From contig JANQQI010000047.1 in the NCBI GenBank assembly GCA_028285085.1, forward strand, positions 1 to 64,000: 64,000 bases of DNA. Direction: 5' to 3'. The translations under genes and the position numbers were made by a program. The notes under the pieces are model-generated. The model worked only from the letters and a program-made list of their open reading frames with translations. It searched no databases and was not told the origin of the DNA. This document shows, in pieces, positions 46,218 to 56,400 of the stretch; positions within the stretch are counted from its first letter, which is position 1, and each line of letters begins with the position of its first letter. Origin of the DNA: Saprospiraceae bacterium. GTDB taxonomy: Bacteria; Bacteroidota; Bacteroidia; Chitinophagales; Saprospiraceae.

Positions 46218-47255
46218 ATGAAAAAAGTAGTCACTTTTGGAGAAATTATGCTCCGATTAACCCCGCCGAATTGGAAGCGCTTTTCACAAGCCAGCTCCTT
46301 TGAAGCTATTTACGGTGGAGGGGAAAGTAACGTGGCGGTATCGCTGGCCAACTATGGTCTTCCCGTTGAATTCGTTACGCGCTTACCACAAAATGACATT
46401 GGGGACTGTGCCTTAATGGAAATGCGAAAACGTGGCGTCGGTACTCAGCATATTGTTCGCGGTGGCGAACGACTGGGGATTTATTTCTTGGAAATCGGCG
46501 CCGTTAGCCGCGGTAGTAAGGTCGTTTACGATCGAGCGCATTCTGCCATGTCAACGATCGAAAAAGGCATGATTGACTGGGCCGCCGTCTTTGAGGATGC
46601 TCAGTGGTTTCACTGGACGGGGATTACGCCCGCGATTTCTCAAGGTGCGGCCGATGCTTGCCTGGAGGCCATCCAAATGGCAAACAAAATGGGCATCACC
46701 GTTTCAACGGACCTGAATTATCGGAAAAAGCTTTGGAGATACGGCAAAGCTCCCGGAGAGGTGATGCCCGAATTAGTCGCAGGTTGCGACCTTATCTTAG
46801 GGAATGAAGAAGACGCTGAAAAGCATTTTGGGTTACACCCGGAAGGGGTGGATGTCACCCAAGGGCATTCGGTCGATGCAGAATCTTACCTATCGGTTTT
46901 AAAACAACTGATGCAAATGTTTCCTCGGGCCAAGAAGGTCATCACAACCTTGCGGGGATCGATCAGCGCTTCTCATAATACCTGGTCGGGCGTTTTATAC
47001 GATGGCCAAACCTTGTACAAGGCCCCTAGCTACGATATCACCCACATTGTAGACCGGGTCGGTGGAGGAGATAGTTTTATGGGGGGCTTAATTTATGGCC
47101 TGTTGACTTATCCTGATGATCAGCAAAAAGCACTCAACTTTGCCGTGGCGGCATCTTGTCTGAAGCATACCATATATGGGGACGCCAATTTGGCTACGAT
47201 CGAGGAGGTAGAAAAATTGATGAGTGGCGATGCCAGTGGGCGAGTTGCCAGATAA
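46218..47255 (+). CDS. kdgK: 2-dehydro-3-deoxygluconokinase (KDG kinase)
   Basis: KdgK phosphorylates KDG to KDPG with ATP. The 345 residues are a PfkB/ribokinase-type protein: MKKVVTFGEIMLRLTPP, GGGESNVAVSLANYG, TDLNYRKKLW, and the catalytic Asp in RVGGGDSFMGGL (near 285). It is slightly longer than typical KdgK, as are Bacteroidota forms. It lies between the DEH reductase and a small HAD gene and aldolase. Confidence 0.93.
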   Translation: MKKVVTFGEIMLRLTPPNWKRFSQASSFEAIYGGGESNVAVSLANYGLPVEFVTRLPQNDIGDCALMEMRKRGVGTQHIVRGGERLGIYFLEIGAVSRGSKVVYDRAHSAMSTIEKGMIDWAAVFEDAQWFHWTGITPAISQGAADACLEAIQMANKMGITVSTDLNYRKKLWRYGKAPGEVMPELVAGCDLILGNEEDAEKHFGLHPEGVDVTQGHSVDAESYLSVLKQLMQMFPRAKKVITTLRGSISASHNTWSGVLYDGQTLYKAPSYDITHIVDRVGGGDSFMGGLIYGLLTYPDDQQKALNFAVAASCLKHTIYGDANLATIEEVEKLMSGDASGRVAR

Positions 47256-47282
47256 TAGGCTTATTTTTAAAAATAATACACG

Positions 47283-47633
47283 ATGAATCATTCTAAACAT
47301 TCGGCGGAAGGCCAAGCCAGACGCATCTTTGTCGATATTGATGAAACGATTTGTTACTATAAAGGGGAGCGCATCTACCAGGAGGCCATTCCGGTGCCGT
47401 CGAGAATTGCTCAAATCAATCAATTATATGAAGAGGGCAACTATATCGTTTACTGGACGGCACGTGGCATTAGGTCTGGTATAGATTATAATGCGCTAAC
47501 GAAGCAGCAACTTACCGAATGGGGCTGTAAATTCCATGAAGTAAGTGTTGGTGAGAAGCCACATTTCGATTTATTAATCGATGACAAAGTACAGAATTGT
47601 AATTCCTATTTTAATGACCACTTAACGCTTTAA
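47283..47633 (+). CDS. Small HAD-like protein inside the KDG operon
   Basis: The 116 residues keep HAD motif I (IFVDIDETICYY), motif II (VYWTARG) and motif IV (LLIDDKVQN), but no cap domain. It resembles short HAD proteins seen in capsule or phosphosugar loci. It lies 27 bp behind kdgK and five bases before the aldolase start, so it is certainly co-transcribed with KDPG metabolism. A phosphatase acting on KDPG or a related phosphosugar is a guess. The standard pathway has no step for it. Confidence 0.7.
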   Translation: MNHSKHSAEGQARRIFVDIDETICYYKGERIYQEAIPVPSRIAQINQLYEEGNYIVYWTARGIRSGIDYNALTKQQLTEWGCKFHEVSVGEKPHFDLLIDDKVQNCNSYFNDHLTL

Positions 47634-47638
47634 TCATT

Positions 47639-48310
47639 TTGGCGAGTTATAGTAGAATACAGGTTGCACGGGTAATGTCAGAACTAGGCATTGTTCCTCT
47701 TTTTTATCATCCGGATATTGAAATCTGCAAGCAAGTGCTCAGTGCTTGCTATCGAGGCGGTGCCCGCCTTCTGGAATTTACCAATCGGGGGGATTTTGCT
47801 CAGGAGGTATTCGGCGAACTTAATAAATTTGCCTTGGCAGAACTTCCCGGGATGATCCTTGGCGTGGGCTCGATCACCGATGCCGGCACGGCTTCACTCT
47901 ACCTTCAATTGGGAGCTAATTTCATCGTCTCCGCTTCCTTACGAGAAGACATCGCCAAAGTCTGCAATCGACGTAAAGTATTGTATAGTCCCGGCTGTGG
48001 CTCTTTAACGGAAATCGGCCAAGCCGAAGAATTAGGCTGTGAAATCGTCAAGCTATTTCCCGGTAGTATCTATGGCCCCGGATTTATCAAAGCGATCAAG
48101 GGCCCACAACCTTGGACGAGCATCATGCCTACTGGCGGCGTCTCTCCCGATTACGATAATCTGAAAACATGGTTTGATGCCGGGGCCTATTGCGTCGGCA
48201 TGGGATCAAAGTTGATGGTGAAAGATGCCGCGAGGAACTTTGACATTGCGGGCATTGAAGACTTAACGAGGAAGGCTTTGGCCATGGTGCAGGAGATTCG
48301 GGGGGCGTGA
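47639..48310 (+). CDS. eda: KDPG aldolase (bifunctional KHG/KDPG type)
   Basis: Eda splits KDPG into pyruvate and glyceraldehyde 3-phosphate. The start is a TTG at 47639; it keeps ASYSRIQVARVMSELGIVPL, which is conserved in Bacteroidota Eda proteins, whereas the first ATG would lose it. The catalytic Glu in LEFTNRGDF (near 47) and the Schiff-base Lys in EIVKLFPGS (near 138) are present, as is the phosphate loop MPTGGVSPD. It is the last gene of the alginate locus; a hairpin follows at 48351. Confidence 0.93.
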   Translation: MASYSRIQVARVMSELGIVPLFYHPDIEICKQVLSACYRGGARLLEFTNRGDFAQEVFGELNKFALAELPGMILGVGSITDAGTASLYLQLGANFIVSASLREDIAKVCNRRKVLYSPGCGSLTEIGQAEELGCEIVKLFPGSIYGPGFIKAIKGPQPWTSIMPTGGVSPDYDNLKTWFDAGAYCVGMGSKLMVKDAARNFDIAGIEDLTRKALAMVQEIRGA

Positions 48311-48350
48311 ATTCAGTTGCCTACTCATTCTTCCAAACAAAATAAAAATA

Positions 48351-48382
48351 CCCGCCCGCCAAGAAACCATTTGGCAGACGGG
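48351..48382 (-). terminator. Hairpin between convergent eda and HTH genes
   Basis: CCCGCCCGCCAA pairs with TTGGCAGACGGG (two wobbles) around an 8-base loop. On the minus strand a T-rich run (TATTTTTATTTTG) follows, so it can end transcription of the small HTH gene; on the + strand it may help end the alginate operon. Confidence 0.7.
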
Positions 48383-48533
48383 ACTCCCCATTTTGTTGCT
48401 CTCCGATAATGGGTTTTAAAAGTAGTTAGTGTGCATCATTGCCTTAGAGCGTGTCGGGGTAGATTAACTTGATTTTCCGGCAAGTTAACAGCTCCTGCTG
48501 GTAACTTCCTTAAAATGTGCCGGTCAGAATCGG

Positions 48534-48743
48534 TCACTTTTCGTCCTCCTCTGGAGTATTTGTTGACGATGCATCGGGATCATAATAATGCCGGTAAATA
48601 ATACGTTGCGAAGAGGGCGTCAACGCGCCCTTGGGCAATACAATCCCTTCACGTTTCAGCCAGCGCCGAAAGGTGCTGATCGACATGCCGAGTTCGGTGG
48701 CCATTTGTTGCCGGGTTTTCAATTGGTTCTTCTGACTGCTCAT
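48534..48743 (-). CDS. Small helix-turn-helix protein (paralogue 1)
   Basis: The 69 residues contain a helix-turn-helix (LKTRQQMATELGMSISTFRR) followed by WLKREGIVLPKGALTPSSQ and an acidic tail. The fold suggests DNA binding, of the kind seen in small Bacteroidota regulators or in element-encoded proteins. A paralogue lies at 48877 on the same strand, about 130 bp upstream, with similar sequence over 45 residues. Function is unknown. Confidence 0.7.
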   Translation of the reverse strand: MSSQKNQLKTRQQMATELGMSISTFRRWLKREGIVLPKGALTPSSQRIIYRHYYDPDASSTNTPEEDEK

Positions 48744-48876
48744 TTATTTGGTGTTAAATGGCTCACTCACCGTCGGAGCAACGGCAAGTGAGCAGAAATG
48801 ACTGCATCTGTATAGATGCTGATCCAGATTGCTCTGGAAACTTTCGCCAAGCAAAGTAAATGGAAATTGTACCTTC

Positions 48877-49098
48877 CTAGGATAATTCCGGCGCGTCAGA
48901 ATCGGTCATTTTCCGTTGCCTTTGAGCTTGCTTCCAGGCTTGGAAGCGCCGGTGAATAATCTTTTGCGTAGCGGGAGTGAGTACCCCAGGAGGCAGTACA
49001 ATTTTTTGCTCTTTCAACCATTTTCGGAATACTCGGGGCGACATACCAAGTGTATCGGCGATCTGTTGCCGGGTTTTGAGTTGTTGACGACGTGGCAT
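48877..49098 (-). CDS. Small helix-turn-helix protein (paralogue 2)
   Basis: The ATG at 49098 gives MPRRQQLKTRQQIADTLGMS and 73 residues; a start at 49137 would add 13 residues that have no counterpart in the paralogue. The helix-turn-helix and the WLKEQKIVLPPGVLTPATQ block align with paralogue 1 at roughly 60 percent identity by eye. The C-terminal tail is basic here and acidic there. Confidence 0.7.
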   Translation of the reverse strand: MPRRQQLKTRQQIADTLGMSPRVFRKWLKEQKIVLPPGVLTPATQKIIHRRFQAWKQAQRQRKMTDSDAPELS

Positions 49099-49549
49099 GG
49101 CTATATTTGATAAGGCTTCGCCAGTAAATGATGCCAAGTATCGTCTGTTCTAGGTAGCTGTCGCTCGCTTAGCGAAGGGACGTCACAGCTAGAAAATAAA
49201 TTGCTGATGATTTGTCTAGGGGCTTGTACGGTCCCCGTTGGAGATCTCATTAATAGGGCACACTGCCTTTGCCGTTCACAGAAAGTCATAGACCTTAGAT
49301 TTCTATTATACACGAGAAGATACAGCGCAAATACTAGCTTGTATCTGAATTATTCTGTGAAGAAATCTAAACTTTTAAAAAAGGATAAGACAAAGATAAT
49401 ACGATAACTACCCTTGAAAAGCTGTCACTTTACCAATCATTTAATAGATTACTTTCGTCTCAATAAAAGCGAAAATTAAAAACAATATATTGACAGGCAA
49501 TGGGTTGACTTTTTGAAAAGATGCATTTTCAAGGCAGTACACCACAGGG

Positions 49550-49584
49550 AAAAATAACCGAATCGTGCAGACTCGGTTATTTTT
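49550..49584 (+). terminator. Perfect 12-bp terminator hairpin without upstream gene
   Basis: AAAAATAACCGA pairs perfectly with TCGGTTATTTTT around an 11-base loop; the T run is part of the stem. It may work on both strands. Confidence 0.75.
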
Positions 49585-49631
49585 CGTTATGTTAGTGTTG
49601 AAGAAATCTAAACGATGTTTAGATGGAATTG

Positions 49632-49662
49632 GAAGGGTACGTTTTTTGTGCCCTTCTTTTTT
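49632..49662 (+). terminator. Second terminator hairpin
   Basis: GAAGGGTAC pairs with GTGCCCTTC (one wobble) around a T-rich loop, followed by six T. Confidence 0.8.
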
Positions 49663-49877
49663 AAATTTCTGTAATATCAGCTGTGATAATAGACAGAATA
49701 ATTTCTACTAATGTCATAAGGAGAAGCGTTTAAGTTATACAAAATCAAGTCATTGTAAAACTATGCTACTCTCTTATAGCGCCTTTAAATTATACTCTTT
49801 TGTTAGGAAAAACAATATAAGCCTTAAAAAATTCAAACTTATTTTGTAAATGGCTGATTATTAAAAGTATAAGAAAA

Positions 49878-51365
49878 ATGAAATTTGAACTTGAAGGTCT
49901 GAAAGAATTGATCTCCCATTTATATAATAGCCAGTTACGGAATACAAATGAACACCGCATTTATGAAAATATAAGTGGTAGATCTAAAATGTTACTTGAT
50001 CGTATTATCGAGAATGATTATGGTAGCGAAGGTGAATTAAAAAGTGAAATATGTGCCGGACAAAACCAAAGTGCAAGATTCCGTTATGTGAAAAATGAAT
50101 TGGGTAGAAAGTTACTAGACACTATAATTACTGCTAATCCGGAGAGAGGGAATAACACCATAAAGGTATATGAAGAATGTTATAAAAGTTATGCCTCGAT
50201 AAAAGTACTAATTGCTCGTGGCGTAAAAAAGACGGCAATTCAATTGGCCTTAGAAACTCTAAAAGTGGCCAGGAGGTATGAAATAACTGAGATTGTTTAT
50301 CTGCTAAGCTTTGAAATTGCACAATATTATGCAATTATTACTGATTCTAGAAAAAAGACTTACTACCAAAAGATATATTTTAAGTATTTCAAAATCTTTG
50401 AGGCAGAACAACATGCTTTAATTCATTTTTCAGATCTTACTATTCTATTAGCCTCAAGTAAGAAATTACAACCCCATCAGATCGCAGAGGCTAAGAAGAT
50501 TGTGTCGGAAATACAATTTAATCATCGAGAGTTACGATCATATAAGCTTAATTTCTTGCGATACATTTCGTTGGTCATGCAATACCAAATTGAATTTGAC
50601 TACGAAAATCTCATCGATACTTCGGTAAGAGCTATTAAATACTTAGATGGACTGAAATTTACTGCTGCACGATCATATTATTTCAACTTCTTTTATCAAA
50701 TGATACCGGCACTACTATCACAAAAAGAATATGTTCGCCTTAAAGAGGTTTTTAAACGGTGTATAGAGATGTCAAGGATAGGTGCATTTAATTGGAATGT
50801 AACTTTATTATATCAATCGATATTCGGGTGTCAATCTGAAAATTATGCTTTAGCACTTTCTACGTATCAAAAAATAATGAAGTATAAAGACAGAATACCC
50901 GCCAATGTGCTTGAATATTGGAAAATCATTGAAGCCTATTTTTTCTTACTCGATGGATTAGGAGAGTTTAAATGTTCGATTCCATCTTTTAGATTATATA
51001 AATTCCTCAACGAAGTCCCCGAATACGCCAAAGACAAAGCTGGCGCCAATGTTACTATCCTCACTCTGCAAATCTTACTGCTTCTCCTTCGTAATAAACG
51101 CGGTAAGATCATCGATCGCATGGACGCCTTAAAGATGTATACCTACAAATATTTAGTACGCGATAATACCTACCGGAGTCAATGCTTTATCAAGATCATC
51201 TTACAATTAGAACGCAGTCGGTTTCACCCTATCGCTTTTAAACGTCATACTGCCCCCTTGTTAAAAAAGATGCAACAGATGCCCTTGCGCTTTACGGATT
51301 TAGAAGTGGAAATTATCCCCTATGAGCGGCAGTATGAGTTTATTTTACAATTATTGGAACGGTAA
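49878..51365 (+). CDS. Helical-repeat protein of unknown function
   Basis: The 495 residues lack a signal peptide and are almost entirely helical, with TPR-like periodicity (AIQLALETLKVARRYEITEI, YALALSTYQKIMKYKD). The N-terminal part (ISGRSKMLLDRIIENDYGSE) does not match a named domain. It converges with the membrane-tethered regulator at 51380 with 14 bp between the stops. It is presumably a cytoplasmic scaffold or regulator; I recall similar long helical proteins in Saprospiraceae but cannot name the family. Confidence 0.7.
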   Translation: MKFELEGLKELISHLYNSQLRNTNEHRIYENISGRSKMLLDRIIENDYGSEGELKSEICAGQNQSARFRYVKNELGRKLLDTIITANPERGNNTIKVYEECYKSYASIKVLIARGVKKTAIQLALETLKVARRYEITEIVYLLSFEIAQYYAIITDSRKKTYYQKIYFKYFKIFEAEQHALIHFSDLTILLASSKKLQPHQIAEAKKIVSEIQFNHRELRSYKLNFLRYISLVMQYQIEFDYENLIDTSVRAIKYLDGLKFTAARSYYFNFFYQMIPALLSQKEYVRLKEVFKRCIEMSRIGAFNWNVTLLYQSIFGCQSENYALALSTYQKIMKYKDRIPANVLEYWKIIEAYFFLLDGLGEFKCSIPSFRLYKFLNEVPEYAKDKAGANVTILTLQILLLLLRNKRGKIIDRMDALKMYTYKYLVRDNTYRSQCFIKIILQLERSRFHPIAFKRHTAPLLKKMQQMPLRFTDLEVEIIPYERQYEFILQLLER

Positions 51366-51379
51366 GCCTAGCTTTTGGT

Positions 51380-53137
51380 CTAGGTACTGTATTCCTGATG
51401 CACTTCCACTTCGAGGTCTTTGAGGAAGCGATATAAATTAATATCGGGAGATAACTCGAATTTTTTGCGTAGCCGGTAGCGATTCATCTTGACCGCCTGA
51501 GGAGAGACATTCCGGTAGATCGCAATGTCCTTATTGCTCAGTTTGAGTCGGATTAAACCACAGATTTCCTTCTCGACCTCGGTGAGGGCTGGAAATTTCT
51601 GATCGAGCATGTGGTAAAAGCTGTGATTGACCTTATCGATATTCTCGTACACTAGGTTCATTCGCTCGTTGACTTGTAGCCGAGTTTTGATATCTTTCAC
51701 TAGGGTCTTTAAATCATCTGGATTCGTGTTTTTGCAAGCTGCCAGGTTTTCCAGCTGAGCAATAAAAGCATTGGTCCAGGTTTGATTGTCGGATAGATAA
51801 GTAGACATGTCGAGTAAGTCCTTTTCCGTCTGACGAAGTGATTCGCTGATTTGTCTTTTTTCCAGCTCTATTTTTTCGGCTTCAGCTTCTCGGAGTTGAC
51901 TATTGACCCGCTGTATTTCCAGTTCCTGCTTTTTGGCCTTTAATTGGCGTCGATATAATAGTAGCCCCATGATGAGCATAGGCCCCAGGACGAAAAATAA
52001 ACCGTAAAGCTGCCATCTTTGAAATTGGAGCTTTTGTTCTTTTTCGTGCGCAATCGAACGCTGGAGTTCCAACTCTTTTTCAAAAGTTGTCCGTTTACGA
52101 TCGAAAAGAACCTGAAAAGCGTATTTATTAGCTTCGTCCTCTTCCAATATTTTTGCTTGCTCATACTTTAAAGAAGATGCTAAAAATTGCGCTTTACGCT
52201 GATGGTTTTGCACCCGATCGTTGTAAGCAATCTGTAATTGGTAGTATGGCTTGATAAGTCGGGCTTTGAACTGTGTATGAGTGAGTTGCTCAAAATTACG
52301 CTGGATGATATGGAGGTTCTGTCCGGCTGCTTTGACTTGATTTAGTGCTAACTGACATTCGACGAGTCCAAATAAGGCCTTGGTTTTTCGGAACAGTACC
52401 TTCTCAATGCTACTTTGCTTATGATAAAAATCGTTTTGATTAAGAAAATCAAGATTAGCCTGATGCAGTTGTAGGGCTTCTTGGTACAAGCTCTGCTCGT
52501 ACTTATAAGCGGCCATGTTGTCTTGGATATTGGTAAGGAACATCTCCTTAGGACTAAGCAACTTGTCGATAGCCAATTCGTAAAAATACCAGGCGGAGTC
52601 CAGTGCTAACTCTTGGTAGAGCATGCCCGCACTGTTTAGCGCAGAAGCCGTGGTGGATGCCAGATCGACTATTGAGCGACGAATATAAAGTAAGGCACTA
52701 TCGGCTAAGCCCGCATGATGATAATCCCAAGCGATTCCACCCAAGATGGCATCAAAAACGCGATCGGGTTCTTGACTTTCCATAATATTTAGGGCCAGCT
52801 TTTGATATTCGGCACTGAGGATAAAAGCGCCACTGCCGGATAATTCACTACTAAGAATTCTGTAGATGCCACACTTGGTTTTGGGAAAATCATCCAGATA
52901 AGGCTCAAAGCGCAGCAACTGGAATGCGGCTTCTTTTCTAGTAACCGGATCGAGTGTAGCCAAGCGATTGTTAACGATTTTTTCAATAGCTTGAATGCGA
53001 TCCTCTGCGGTCATTTTCTCTATCTCTTCTACCGTATAAGTATTCTTAGCCTCCGCTACCCTAGAGATACTGGTGGCGAAAATGAATAAGCAAATGAAGA
53101 TGAATCGGTTCATATCGGTGTAGTTCTCTTTGGCCAA
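51380..53137 (-). CDS. Membrane-tethered TPR regulator with C-terminal HTH (LuxR-like)
   Basis: The 585 residues begin with a signal peptide (FIFICLFIFATSISRVAEA), followed by about 340 residues of TPR-like helices in the periplasm, one membrane segment (LYGLFFVLGPMLIMGLLLY, near 385), a long coiled coil and a C-terminal helix-turn-helix (LTEVEKEICGLIRLKLSNKD, then YRNVSPQAVKMNRYRLRKKF). This is the Bacteroidota one-protein sensor-regulator layout that senses outside and binds DNA inside. It is divergent from the SprB-repeat adhesin at 53477, which is the obvious candidate target. Confidence 0.85.
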   Translation of the reverse strand: MAKENYTDMNRFIFICLFIFATSISRVAEAKNTYTVEEIEKMTAEDRIQAIEKIVNNRLATLDPVTRKEAAFQLLRFEPYLDDFPKTKCGIYRILSSELSGSGAFILSAEYQKLALNIMESQEPDRVFDAILGGIAWDYHHAGLADSALLYIRRSIVDLASTTASALNSAGMLYQELALDSAWYFYELAIDKLLSPKEMFLTNIQDNMAAYKYEQSLYQEALQLHQANLDFLNQNDFYHKQSSIEKVLFRKTKALFGLVECQLALNQVKAAGQNLHIIQRNFEQLTHTQFKARLIKPYYQLQIAYNDRVQNHQRKAQFLASSLKYEQAKILEEDEANKYAFQVLFDRKRTTFEKELELQRSIAHEKEQKLQFQRWQLYGLFFVLGPMLIMGLLLYRRQLKAKKQELEIQRVNSQLREAEAEKIELEKRQISESLRQTEKDLLDMSTYLSDNQTWTNAFIAQLENLAACKNTNPDDLKTLVKDIKTRLQVNERMNLVYENIDKVNHSFYHMLDQKFPALTEVEKEICGLIRLKLSNKDIAIYRNVSPQAVKMNRYRLRKKFELSPDINLYRFLKDLEVEVHQEYST

Positions 53138-53191
53138 TAGCCAGGAATAGTGTCTTATTCCAAGTCTTAATTCATACGGCTATTCAGCCTT

Positions 53192-53339
53192 CTGAATGCT
53201 TAGGATGAAGAGGGCTTGATCTTTCTTTCTGGGTAATCTTGGCCTTCATCCTAATGTACTATAGCAATAGTCAAACCACTTTCTATTTGGCGAAAAGCAT
53301 TCAGGTGAGCCCTTTTGTAAGGGGGCTACAAAGGGGCTC
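53192..53339. repeat. Block of nested inverted repeats between regulator and adhesin
   Basis: Three perfect or near-perfect stems lie in 150 bp: CTGAATGCTT (53192-53201) with AAGCATTCAG (53295-53304); inside it TAGGATGAAG (53201-53210) with CTTCATCCTA (53244-53253); and directly behind it GAGCCCTTTTGTA (53307-53319) with TACAAAGGGGCTC (53327-53339, one wobble). There is no T run. It could be a folded RNA leader, a regulator binding region, or a small mobile remnant. Confidence 0.7.
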
Positions 53340-53476
53340 AAAGCCATGATTTATGCCAACTTGGAATAGATGTTGGGCGTATGAACCACATACTTTCCCC
53401 CACTATTTTACTGTATTGTTTATTTGGTCAAGGCTTAAGATTAAGGCCCATTGGCTACTTAAATTTTTTTAAGCAG

Positions 53477-56400
53477 ATGAAAAACCTACGCATTCTGACT
53501 TGTATTTTTTACACCTTACTGCCACTTTTCGGCTGGGCTACTCCTGCAGAGCCCCCTACCAAATCAGCTACCATGGATGTCATGCTGATGCCTTCAAATT
53601 ATAATGGCTACGAAATTTCTTGTTCTGATGCAAACGATGGAACTATCATGGCACAGGTGACGGGAGGAATGCCGCCTTACGACTACCAATGGTCGAATGG
53701 CATGATGGGGATCGATATGATTAATAGTTTGAGTCCCGGTTTTTATGAAGTAACGGTAACGGATTTTGATAATACGATGGTTACCCAGCAGATTATGCTG
53801 ACGGCTCCCGATCCAATCATGCTCGATATTAGTTCGACCGATGAATCAGGTACGGGGCTATTTGATGGTACGGCAACGGTGAATGTTGTCAGTGCTAATA
53901 GTGGTTCTCCTTACACCTACCAATGGAGTAATGGCGCTAATACGAATACGATTACGGGACTTACGCAGGGGAGCTATGATGTGACAGTGACTAATGTCAA
54001 TGGATGTGAAGCCATCACGAGTGTTCTGGTAGAAACCGGAGCAACTTGTGATTTAACGGTATCTATTCAAGAAACTACGCCTATTGTTTGTATGGGGGAG
54101 AGTGATGGCGTACTAGATGCTATTCCGAGTGGAGGACAAGCACCTTATACTTACAACTGGGATAATGGCGTCAATAGCGCTTCTAACTTTCCCTTGGGAC
54201 CTGGCCTGTACCAACTTACCGTCACGGATCAGCAGGGATGCACTGCGGAAGCTTCTTATAATTTGGAGGAACCGCTTGCTATACAGCTTGCCTTCACCAA
54301 TCAGGACGAGACCTATCCCGGAGCGGAAGATGGTATCATTCATTTGGATATCACCAATGGTACTAGCCCATATAATATTTTTTATGAGTATGACGGCCAG
54401 CCTTATCCTGAAGGTTTGGTACCGAATTTTTATACTAAGTATAATGCGACGGAAGGACAGTACAACTTTGTAGTGACGGATGCTAACGGCTGTTCGGCAA
54501 GCTTAAATACCAATTTGGGGTCGGGGCCTTGTCAGTTAGATGTATCGTTTGCAAATTATAGTAATGTGACTTGTTACGGTGGAAATGACGGTGCTGCTTA
54601 TCCGGTGGTGATGAATGGGGTGGCGCCTTTTACATATACCTGGAGTCCCAATGCCAACGCCTTACCGGAGGATGATACTCTGACCAATCTCAGTGCTGGC
54701 TTTTACGATTTAATGGTAACGGATAGTAAGGGATGTATGGCGTCTACAACCCTTCAAATCACTGAACCCCAAGGAATATCTACTGTGATTTCGTCGACCA
54801 ACGAAACCTTTGGTGGGGCTACAGATGGTACCGCCCATGTACTGGCTTACGGTGGCGTCGAGCCTTATACTTACAACTGGGACAATGGTGGAACGGCTAG
54901 TACCATTTCGGGCTTGTCCGCCGGGCAGTACATCGTCACCGTAACGGATGCGAGTGGTTGTACGTACAGTGATTTTACGTTTGTGAATATTGATGATATA
55001 AATTGTGATTTGGAAATCACCATGAATATTACTTCTGCCTACAATGGTAGTGATGTCTCCTGTTTTGATTCAAATGATGGAGCGGTGACGGCTACGGTAA
55101 TCGGCGGAACAGCTCCTTACACTTATTCTTGGGATAATAACCAGACCAATGCTTCGGTAACTAACCTATACCCCGGAACCTACCGAGTCACTGTGGTCGA
55201 TGCTAATTTTTGTGAAGCAACGGCGGAAGTTACCTTAATGCCCCCCCTGAGCTTGCTTGTGTTAGTCACAGCGACGGCGGAAACGGCTGATGGGGCGAAT
55301 GATGGAACCGCCACGGCTTTGGCCACAGGAGGAACGGGGAATTCGACTTACCAATGGAGTAACAGTGCTACCAGCGCCTCCATTTCGGGGCTAAGTTCTG
55401 GTATTTATACTGTGACGGCCACTGATGACAATGGCTGTACGCAAGAGGCAACGGTCGTTGTAGATGCTGCGATACCCGATTCGGATAGCGATGGGATTGT
55501 TAACACTAGCGATAACTGCCCTTACGTAAGCAATCCAGATCAAGCCGATAGCAATGGAGACGGAGAGGGAGATGCTTGTACTTGTGATCCGGCTACCGCT
55601 GATTTAGTCACTACAGCGGGGATTCACCAAGCTGCCTATGCCAGCCACGATGGCACCTGGACGCATTACTGCAACCATGAAGGGGCATTGATGCTATCCC
55701 TGGCTCAGGATGGAACGGGAGCCAGTATTCCTTTTGACGAAGTACGTTTGGAGATTGGAGCGAGTATGACTACCTACTACGGAGACAGTACCGGATTTGT
55801 GGAAAATGGTGCGGGGGGCGTCTTTATGAACCGTGCTTGGGATGTGCGTCCCGATGTGCAACCTAGTAGTAATGTAGGGGTGCGGTTTTATTTCCGGCAG
55901 GAGGAGTTTGAAAGTATGAATAGTGAATTGGCAGTTTATAACTTTACGCCTATTCCGAATGTCACCGATATCCAGTTTTACAAAATTACGAATTCCAGCC
56001 TGGGCATCTTCCCGGCCTTGCCCTCTATTGAAGTCAGCGATATCGAATTCATTGTGAATGGCTCCACACCGGGGATCAATACATGGACACACGGTAATCA
56101 CGGGACAGAAGATCATTACGCGGAATACGAAGTATATTCCTTCTCTGGTACAGGAGCTCCGGGAACGGCTCCGGCGGGTATGGCCTTGCCGGTCGAGTTG
56201 ACAGCATACTACGGACGCATAATCGAGGGCGAGGCACATCTATTTTGGGCAACAGCCTCCGAGCAAAATAACCTGGGTTGGAGAATCCAAAGAATGGAAA
56301 TAGATCGAACTTGGAGTGACATTGGCTTTGTGGAAGGCGCTGGAGACAGTGAAACACCACTAGAGTATGCATTCCAAGATCGAGCGACCAAGTCTGGAAC

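Larger units (their letters stand above)
49138..49877 (+). other. 740-bp gene-less stretch with two terminators; possible small RNAs
   Basis: No supported protein frame is seen. Two strong rho-independent terminators on the + strand lie inside (49550-49584 and 49632-49662) although no + strand gene precedes them, so small transcripts may end here. A 15-base direct repeat, TGAAGAAATCTAAAC, occurs at 49358-49372 and 49599-49613, the second copy in a hairpin ATCTAAAC-GAT-GTTTAGAT. Confidence 0.5.

Noticed and set aside
49201-49407. Open frame of 68 codons on the + strand
   Set aside because: No family features, poor codon pattern, and it lies in the stretch that ends in gene-less terminators.
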